From positions 151,350 to 215,349 of the forward strand of contig CANPYK010000001.1 in the NCBI GenBank assembly GCA_947588605.1: a DNA stretch of 64,000 bases, given 5' to 3'. Every line of letters begins with the position of its first letter. Position 1 is the first letter of the stretch. Under the pieces are notes generated by a model, which was given only the letters and a program-made list of their open reading frames with translations, ran no database searches and had not been told where the DNA came from. This DNA is from an uncultured Oscillospiraceae bacterium. Lineage in GTDB: Bacteria; Bacillota; Clostridia; Oscillospirales; Oscillospiraceae. A program made the position numbers and the translations under genes. This document shows, piece after piece, positions 58,441-64,000 of this stretch.

Positions 58441-61413
58441 TTATTCTGTTCTCAGCGCCTCCACCGGGTTCTTGCGGGAGGCGATGCGGGAGGGGACGAG
58501 GCCGGCGATGAAGGTGAGGAACATACTGATGAGCACCAGGATCACCGCCGCGCCGGCCGGGAGGACGGCGGAGAGCTCGTCGATGCCGGTGAGGCTGTGG
58601 AGGATGAGGTTGATGGGCACGATGATGATGAGGGAGGCCAGGATACCGATGAGGCCGGCCCCGAAGCCCACGATCAGCGTCTCGGCGTTGAAGACGCGCC
58701 CCACGTCCCGCTTGGAGGCGCCGATGGCGCGGAGGATGCCGATCTCCTTGGTGCGCTCCAGGACGGAGATGTAGGTGATGATGCCGATCATGATGGAGCT
58801 GACCACCAGGGAAATGGAGACGAAGGCGATGAGCACGTAGCTCACGGCGTCGATGATGGTGGTGACGGAGTCCAGGAGCAGGGCCACAAGGTCGGTGTAC
58901 TCGATCTTGTCCTCCTCGGCCACGCCCTTGTTGTACTCCTCAATGAGCCCGGCGATGGTGTCCTTATCCTCAAAGGACGTGGCGTAGAGGCTGACGCGGC
59001 TGGGGGACTCGGGGGTGGCGTAGCCCAGGGCGTCCAGATTCTGCTCCAGATTGGACTCCGACACCGTGGCGGGCATGAACTGGTCGTAGAAGGTGATGTA
59101 CTGGTCGTCGGTGAAGACGGTGGAGGCCATCAGCGCGGCGACGGCCTCGGGCTGCATCATGGCAAGCTCCATACCCTTCTGTTGGGCGTAATTCGCGGCG
59201 GACATCTGGCGGATGCCCTCCTCTGCCGCGGCGGCCAGCTGCTCATCGGTCATCTGTGCAAAGTAGCTCTCAAACTGGGAGGTGTCCGTGGCGCCGGTCT
59301 GCTGGGCGTAGGCGGCGATCATCCTGTCCATGAGCGACTGGCGGTCCGTGGCGGTGAGCTGCCGCGCCACCTCCGCGTCCAGATACGCCTCGGAGGGGAC
59401 GCAGTACATCCGGGCGAAGAGCGCGGCGCGCGCGGCGTCGTCCAGGCCCTCATAGTAGGCGGTGAAGAGCGCCTTTTTCTCCGCGTCCACGGGATCTGTG
59501 TATTCCGGCGTGCGGAAGGGCAGGCCGTTGAAGACGTCCACCGTCTCGTCGGCCAGCTGCTTCTGGACGATCTCCTGCTTGGCCGTCTCGGCCATGGCGT
59601 ACTGGGTCAGGGCCGCGGTGTAGCCGATCTGGCCGGAGACGGTGCCGCCCTCGGCGTCCTCGGTGGGACGGACGATGCCCACCACCTTGAGGGGAAGACC
59701 CACGTCGGCGTTGGAGTAGAGGAATTCCATGCCCTGCTCCGTGGCGCTCAGGTCGGTATACTGCCCGTTGGGCTCCAGCTGGTAATACTCCGAGGGCAGG
59801 ATGAACTTGAAATAAGTATCGCACAGCTCCTCGTAGCTCCAGCTCATGGTCTCGGCCTCCACGGGCTTGCCGGCCATCATGGCCTGCATGGTCTCGGTCA
59901 TCTCCTGGGAGGAGATGAAGCCCAGGGCGTAGAGCATGAGGTCGGAAATCTCGTTGCGCCGGTCCACGAAGATGACGATCTCGTCATAGCTCTCCGGCCA
60001 CTTGCCGTAGAGCACGTCGTACTGGTCCCGGACGGACTGGGCCACGCCCGTGCCGTCGGCCTCGGGCAGGAGCTCGTTCCAGACGTTGAATTGCTGGTAC
60101 ATCCCGCCCATGGTGTCAAAGTAGCTGGAGTAGTCCCCGCCGAACATGCCGGTCATGGCCTGCTGCATCATCTCCATGGCGTCGGACTTCACCACGCCCC
60201 CGTCCTTGTCCTGGGTGTAGACGTCAAACTTGAAGTCGTAGGAGTAGTGGACCCGGGCGATGTCCATGATGCCGTTGCCGCCCTCGTCCAGGAACTTTTT
60301 GAAGGCGGTGAGGTTGTTGGTCTTCGTCTGGGCGGTCATCATGGAGCTGAGCATATCGTACATGACCGTGGAGGAGTAGACCCGGTCAGGCTCGCGCTCC
60401 TCCTCCATGGCCTCCTGCCGGGATTCCATGAAGCTCATGAGCATGGCGGACATATCCACGCTCTCCGCCTCGATGGTGATGGGGTAGCTGGTGAGGGTGT
60501 CCTCCTGGACCTGGTCGATGTACGCCTGGAAGCCGGCGGACACGGAGAGGATAAGGGCGATGCCGATGATGCCGATGGACCCGGCGAAGCTGGTGAGGAA
60601 GGTGCGCCCCTTTTTGGTCATCAGGTTGTTGAGGGAGAGGGAAAGGGCGGTGAGGAAGGACATGGACTTTTTCTTCTTCTCGCTCTTTTGCTGCTTCTGC
60701 TCCTTTTTCGTGAGGACCTGGGCCACGGACTCGTCCTCGTAGGGGTCGGAGTCGTCCACGATCCTGCCGTCCAGGAGCTTGACGATGCGGGTGGAGTAGC
60801 GCTCCGCAAGGTCCGGGTTGTGGGTGACCATGATGACCAGCCGGTCGCGGGCTATTTCCTTCAGAAGCTCCATGACCTGGATGCTCGTCTCGGAGTCCAG
60901 CGCCCCGGTGGGCTCGTCGGCCAGGAGGATGTCCGGGTTGTTGATGAGGGCCCGGGCGATGGACACGCGCTGCATCTGCCCGCCGGACATTTGATTGGGC
61001 TTTTTGTAGATGTGCTCCTCCAGCCCCACGGCCTTCAGGGCCTCCACGGCCCGGCGGCGCCGCTCGGCCTTGGATACGCCGGAGAGCGTCAGCGCCAGCT
61101 CCACGTTCCGGAGGACCGTCTGGTGGGGGATGAGGTTGTAGCTCTGGAACACGAAGCCCACGGAGTGGTTGCGGTAGGTGTCCCAGTCGGCGTCGTTATA
61201 CTCCTTGGTGGACTTGCCGTTGATGATGAGGTCCCCGGAGGTGTACTGGTCGAGCCCGCCGATGATGTTCAAAAGCGTGGTCTTGCCGGAACCGGACTGG
61301 CCCAGGACGGACACGAACTCGCTTTTACGGAAGGAGACGGAGATCCCGTCCAGCGCCTGCTGGGTGAGGGCGCCGGTTATGTAGGTCTTGGTGATGTTGG
61401 TAAGTTTCAGCAT
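58441..61413 (-). CDS. MacB-like ABC transporter, ATPase and permease fused
   Basis: 990 residues. Residues 1-235 form the ATPase: Walker A LGQSGSGKTTLLNIIG, signature QMSGGQMQRVSIARAL, Walker B DILLADEPTGALDSET. A charged linker (KKEQKQQKSEKKKK) leads to the first transmembrane helix (near residue 290), a very large extracytoplasmic domain (about 490 residues) and three C-terminal helices with VLERTKEIGILRAIGASKRD, the FtsX/MacB signature. It likely exports peptides or lipids or signals across the envelope. Start ATG 61413; a TATAAT lies about 40 nt upstream. Confidence 0.9.
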   Translation of the reverse strand: MLKLTNITKTYITGALTQQALDGISVSFRKSEFVSVLGQSGSGKTTLLNIIGGLDQYTSGDLIINGKSTKEYNDADWDTYRNHSVGFVFQSYNLIPHQTVLRNVELALTLSGVSKAERRRRAVEALKAVGLEEHIYKKPNQMSGGQMQRVSIARALINNPDILLADEPTGALDSETSIQVMELLKEIARDRLVIMVTHNPDLAERYSTRIVKLLDGRIVDDSDPYEDESVAQVLTKKEQKQQKSEKKKKSMSFLTALSLSLNNLMTKKGRTFLTSFAGSIGIIGIALILSVSAGFQAYIDQVQEDTLTSYPITIEAESVDMSAMLMSFMESRQEAMEEEREPDRVYSSTVMYDMLSSMMTAQTKTNNLTAFKKFLDEGGNGIMDIARVHYSYDFKFDVYTQDKDGGVVKSDAMEMMQQAMTGMFGGDYSSYFDTMGGMYQQFNVWNELLPEADGTGVAQSVRDQYDVLYGKWPESYDEIVIFVDRRNEISDLMLYALGFISSQEMTETMQAMMAGKPVEAETMSWSYEELCDTYFKFILPSEYYQLEPNGQYTDLSATEQGMEFLYSNADVGLPLKVVGIVRPTEDAEGGTVSGQIGYTAALTQYAMAETAKQEIVQKQLADETVDVFNGLPFRTPEYTDPVDAEKKALFTAYYEGLDDAARAALFARMYCVPSEAYLDAEVARQLTATDRQSLMDRMIAAYAQQTGATDTSQFESYFAQMTDEQLAAAAEEGIRQMSAANYAQQKGMELAMMQPEAVAALMASTVFTDDQYITFYDQFMPATVSESNLEQNLDALGYATPESPSRVSLYATSFEDKDTIAGLIEEYNKGVAEEDKIEYTDLVALLLDSVTTIIDAVSYVLIAFVSISLVVSSIMIGIITYISVLERTKEIGILRAIGASKRDVGRVFNAETLIVGFGAGLIGILASLIIIVPINLILHSLTGIDELSAVLPAGAAVILVLISMFLTFIAGLVPSRIASRKNPVEALRTE

Positions 61414-61547
61414 AGCGCATCCCATTTCACAAAATTTTTTCACACCTATTATACCCCCGCCCGCCGGGAAAGAGTTAACAAACTTTAAATTATTTATCCC
61501 CCAAACCGGGGCATAGCGCCGAAGAGCGCCGAAGAACGGAAAAAGAG

Positions 61548-61576
61548 TTGACAAAACCGCCGCCCAAAGGTAAAAT
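61548..61576 (+). promoter_or_regulatory. Promoter of the DUF896 gene and downstream tRNA region
   Basis: TTGACA, 17 bases, TAAAAT (5/6). The start would be near 61583, 15 nt before the DUF896 ATG, and could read on into the adjoining tRNA sequences. Confidence 0.8.
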
Positions 61577-61597
61577 AGATGGACACGAGGTGTTGTT

Positions 61598-61801
61598 ATG
61601 GACCAAAAGCGCATAGACCGCATCAGCGAGCTCACCCGCATCTCCCGCGAGCGCCCCCTGACGCCCGAGGAGCTTGCCGAGCGCGCCGCGCTGCGCGCGG
61701 AGTACATCGCCAGCGTCAAGCAAAGCCTCACGGCGCAGCTGGAGAACACCTACCTCGTCGACGACCGCGGCGCAAAGCGCCCCCTCCCCAAAAAGCAGTA
61801 G
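61598..61801 (+). CDS. DUF896 (YnzC-like) small protein
   Basis: 67 residues with the family pattern RISELTRISRERPLTPEELA and ERAALRAEYIASVKQSLTAQ. Members such as YnzC are small helical cytosolic proteins of unclear role. The stop TAG (61799-61801) overlaps the first base of the truncated tRNA-Leu. A GAGGTGTTGTT ribosome binding site precedes the ATG. Confidence 0.9.
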   Translation: MDQKRIDRISELTRISRERPLTPEELAERAALRAEYIASVKQSLTAQLENTYLVDDRGAKRPLPKKQ

Positions 61802-61872
61802 CCGGTGTGGCGGAACTGGCAGACGCCCGGGACTTAAAATCCCGTGATGGCAACATCGTACCGGTTCAAAAA
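61801..61872 (+). pseudogene. Truncated tRNA-Leu (UAA)
   Basis: GCCGGTGTGGCGGAACTGGC starts a normal tRNA-Leu: D arm, anticodon arm CGGGA-CTTAAAA-TCCCG (anticodon UAA), long variable arm, and T-stem ACCGG. It breaks off at the T loop (GGTTCAAAAAG). No CCGGT or acceptor strand CACCGGC follows before the next tRNA. It cannot fold into a mature tRNA and looks like a remnant of integration at the T loop. Confidence 0.85.
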
Positions 61873-61990
61873 GTCCTTGATTTTCAAGGGGTTTCGGATT
61901 TTGAATTTCCCCGTTTTCCCTCTGGGCCTCCATTCTGGGCCTCCGATTTCCAAGGCCCATTTTTGGATGACAAAAATTACATTCACACCT

Positions 61991-62077
61991 GCCGGTGTGG
62001 CGGAATTGGCAGACGCCTTGGATTTAAAATCCAATGTTGGAAACAGCGTACCGGTTCGAGCCCGGTCACCGGCACCA
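61991..62077 (+). tRNA. tRNA-Leu (UAA)
   Basis: A complete 87-nt tRNA with CCA encoded. Acceptor GCCGGTG/CACCGGC, D arm, anticodon arm TTGGA-TTTAAAA-TCCAA (anticodon UAA), class II variable arm, and T arm ACCGG-TTCGAGC-CCGGT. It differs from the truncated copy mainly in the anticodon and variable stems. It directly precedes the terminator and the integrase gene, the usual place of an integration site. Confidence 0.95.
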
Positions 62078-62087
62078 TCTGCTGAAG

Positions 62088-62130
62088 CTCGGAAACACTT
62101 ACTGTGAAAGTGTTTCCGAGTTTCTTTTTT
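62088..62130 (+). terminator. Terminator after tRNA-Leu
   Basis: CTCGGAAACACTT pairs perfectly with AAGTGTTTCCGAG (13 bp, 7-nt loop), followed by TTTCTTTTTT. Confidence 0.93.
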
Positions 62131-62178
62131 GTGCGTCGTTTTTAGAATGCCAAACCGGGGCATCGAAAGCGTCTTTGT

Positions 62179-63375
62179 TTATGCGGTAGGATAGTAGCCA
62201 AGAATCGCGTTGGCCGAGGCAACCTTTGAATTGAAATCAAGGTGCGTATAGATGTTCGCGGTAGTTGAAATATTGCTGTGACCAAGCCATTCTTGAATAT
62301 CCTTCAGGCTGACTCCGTTGGCATATAGGAGACTTGCGCAGCTATGTCGAAGATCATGATAACGTATGTGGCGCATCCCGTTCTTCTCAAGTATTGCGGA
62401 GAAGCGGTGAGAAATATAACCCGGTGTCACAAGCTCTCCCATTTCGTTGACGTAAATATATCCGTCATATTCCTTACAATAGGAGTTCCCGCACCGCTTC
62501 CTGTTTTCCTCTTGCTTTGCTTTCAAACTGATAAGCAGCTTCTCGAAGGGCGGAACAAGTGGAAGTGTCCGGCAGCTTGATTTTGTCTTGGTGCGATCCT
62601 TTTCAACCAAGCTGTATTTCCCATCCAGAGTTACCGCTGTCACAACGTGCCGGATTGTAAACGTCTTTTGCTCGAAGTCGATGGCATCCCATTTCAGGCC
62701 CACCACCTCACTCCGACGTAAGCCGTAAAATGCCGCCAAGATGACGCCAAGTTCAATGATGTCCCCCTTGACCACCTCAAAAAGCTGCTCCAGTTCTTTG
62801 GCATTATAGATGTTCCCTACAAAGGGTTCCCTTCTGGGGCGTTCCACACGATCTGCGGGATTCAAATCGATCAAGCCAGTTTTGAACGCATATTGAAGGG
62901 CTTTACGTAAATTTGCGTGGTAGTGAATGACGGTATTTGCCGTGACGCCTCCCTCATTCATTTCAAACGTGTAGTAGTCTTGAATGTGTTTTGCTTTCAC
63001 GTCCCGTAATTTGATACCTGGATAATGCTTATCAAACCATGGAATGATTTTTTTCTCAACCGACTGCTTATATCCCGCGTAAGTTGAAAGCTCAACGCTG
63101 TTTTTCATCATCTTCAACCAATCGGACATAAAGCTCGAAAATGGAATGTCATCCGGGGAAGGCTCCTCCGGGATCGTGGCGGCCTCCATAAGTCTTTCCA
63201 GTTCTTCCGCCATATTGATGCGCGCCTCCAAAAGCATGGCCTCTGCGCGCTTTTTATTGCCTTTTACGGGAAGTCCCGTATTCTTCGAGGGTGTTTTTCT
63301 TCTTCCCTGCAAGTCTGTGTAACTGAGGATGATATAATAGTAACCGTTTTTTTCTCGCAGATGTCCTGCTACCAT
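62179..63375 (-). CDS. Tyrosine recombinase (Tn916-type integrase)
   Basis: 398 residues: an N-terminal arm-binding domain (HLREKNGYYYIILSYTDLQG), a core-binding SAM-like domain (SFMSDWLKMMKNSVELSTYA) and the catalytic domain with Arg in AAFYGLRRSEVVGLKWD, His-x-x-Arg in RYHDLRHSCASLLY, the later His in EWLGHSNISTTANIYTHLD, and Tyr in NIYTH. It integrates and excises the mobile element. GC content drops sharply from here rightwards. It points towards the tRNA-Leu. Confidence 0.94.
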   Translation of the reverse strand: MVAGHLREKNGYYYIILSYTDLQGRRKTPSKNTGLPVKGNKKRAEAMLLEARINMAEELERLMEAATIPEEPSPDDIPFSSFMSDWLKMMKNSVELSTYAGYKQSVEKKIIPWFDKHYPGIKLRDVKAKHIQDYYTFEMNEGGVTANTVIHYHANLRKALQYAFKTGLIDLNPADRVERPRREPFVGNIYNAKELEQLFEVVKGDIIELGVILAAFYGLRRSEVVGLKWDAIDFEQKTFTIRHVVTAVTLDGKYSLVEKDRTKTKSSCRTLPLVPPFEKLLISLKAKQEENRKRCGNSYCKEYDGYIYVNEMGELVTPGYISHRFSAILEKNGMRHIRYHDLRHSCASLLYANGVSLKDIQEWLGHSNISTTANIYTHLDFNSKVASANAILGYYPTA

Positions 63376-63467
63376 TTTATTGACCTCCTTACTCGGTGCT
63401 TATCTTCATCTGCCATTGACAAATACAGTCTACCACCCGTAGGCGGTAGACTGCAAATGTGCAAATT

Positions 63468-63686
63468 TTATGTTTCTATATTTCCTTCAAGCTGAAGATA
63501 GTCAATGACATTTATTTTCGGAATACGGTAACGGTGTCCAATCATAAAGCTTTTAATAGATCCGGTTTTTAATAGCCTGTACCCCGTTTTTGTACTGATA
63601 CCACCGAGCATCTCACAGAGCTGCTCTATGTTTACGACATCGGGATATGCCGAAAACATCACCTTATAAGCGTCTTGGTTTCTCAT
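63468..63686 (-). CDS. Excisionase-like helix-turn-helix protein
   Basis: 72 residues with a winged-helix pattern (VNIEQLCEMLGGISTKTGYR, then IKSFMIGHRYRIPKINVIDY) as in the DNA-binding domain (excisionase family) proteins that sit beside Tn916-type integrases. It probably directs excision or controls integrase expression. It lies 92 nt upstream of int on the same strand. Confidence 0.85.
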   Translation of the reverse strand: MRNQDAYKVMFSAYPDVVNIEQLCEMLGGISTKTGYRLLKTGSIKSFMIGHRYRIPKINVIDYLQLEGNIET

Positions 63687-63706
63687 ATTCTGCTGTCAGC
63701 TCCCCC

Positions 63707-63988
63707 TTACGGCATGTCGTCACCTATGCGTTTCTTTTTGGCGGTCACGCGGTATACACGGCCCATGCGGACATTGCAGTAAGTGCAAGTGTCTTTTGGC
63801 GTTATTGGTCCAATACGCTGTATCACATGATCCGGCGAGTTGAAAAACTGTCTCGCGCAGACAGGGCAGAGACACAGCACCATCTCGTCGGCAGCTTCTC
63901 TCTCACGCTTCTTTTGCTGTTTTACGGACGGGAACGCCTTCTCAATGCCAATGCTGACACCAAAGGCTCCGTCGATGTAGTCCATCAC
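63707..63988 (-). CDS. Zinc-ribbon-like hypothetical protein of the mobile element
   Basis: At least 93 residues with two Cys pairs that could bind zinc: LCPVCARQFF and CTYCNVRMG. A basic N-terminal segment (KQQKKREREAADE) precedes them. The frame stays open to the window edge (64000), so the true start may lie outside. It is 20 nt before the excisionase gene, in the same operon. Function unknown. Confidence 0.65.
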   Translation of the reverse strand: MMDYIDGAFGVSIGIEKAFPSVKQQKKREREAADEMVLCLCPVCARQFFNSPDHVIQRIGPITPKDTCTYCNVRMGRVYRVTAKKKRIGDDMP

Positions 63989-64000
63989 GTCGTCATCCAG

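Noticed and set aside
58423..61488. Plus-strand ORF of 1021 codons opposite the MacB-like gene
   Set aside because: Opposite a gene with complete ABC and MacB motifs; the protein is a His/Val/Gly-rich shadow typical of antisense frames in high-GC DNA.

Overview
The window is GC-rich (well above 60 % by eye) chromosomal DNA. It most resembles a spore-forming member of the Clostridia, probably an Oscillospiraceae-type gut anaerobe. The evidence is the Firmicutes-style ribosomal operon with a zinc-type S14 and a KOW protein between map and infA, a SpoVAC sporulation protein, the LL-diaminopimelate aminotransferase (DapL) route, a CIRCE operator, a YtrA-type GntR regulator, and many GC-rich intergenic hairpin repeats. 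The assignment is inferred from gene content, not from a database comparison.

Layout. Positions 1-9700 (+) hold the end of the S10/spc/alpha ribosomal superoperon (rplE to rplQ, with secY, adk, map, infA and rpoA), closed by a terminator. A lone spoVAC and a repeat island follow. Positions 11100-13200 (-) hold a CIRCE-linked Hsp20 and a frameshifted MATE gene. Positions 13300-21520 (-) are a complete aromatic operon (aroF-tyrA-aroB-aroA-aroC-pheA-aroE/K fusion-aroQ) behind a Phe/Tyr-rich leader peptide and an attenuator. Positions 21560-22690 hold three tandem units, each with a promoter, a 31-residue hydrophobic peptide whose ribosome binding site is buried in a hairpin, and a convergent antisense promoter. 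They look like a type I toxin-antitoxin family and are the most novel-looking system here. Positions 23100-29600 (-) are a dapL-carA-carB operon in which CarB is fused in frame to a DapF-like domain that has lost its catalytic and ligand-binding residues. asnB (+) lies opposite, behind a leader terminator.

Positions 31600-33700 (-) hold a candidate small RNA and a GntR/ABC-2 transporter operon. Positions 33860-41570 (+) hold a U32 peptidase, maf, mreC, mreD, a class B PBP, a MinD-like ATPase and mgsA (cell shape and division). Positions 41860-47270 (+) hold hisS, a small membrane-anchored protein, aspS and an M3 oligopeptidase. Positions 47500-50300 (+) hold a lipoprotein, a MATE exporter and a polysaccharide deacetylase. 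Positions 50740-54750 (-) are a tightly overlapping Xaa-Pro peptidase/EutH/low-molecular-weight phosphatase/GH105 operon. Positions 54890-56900 (-) hold an Lsa-like ABC-F gene with an attenuator-type leader. A large repeat island, a MacB-like ABC transporter (-) and a DUF896 gene (+) follow. At 61800-64000 a truncated tRNA-Leu, an intact tRNA-Leu and a lower-GC integrase/excisionase module mark the edge of an integrated element that runs out of the window.

Three kinds of dispersed repeat recur between genes: multi-hairpin composite elements built around a long palindrome, GC-rich REP-like islands, and a short insert found even inside the ribosomal operon.
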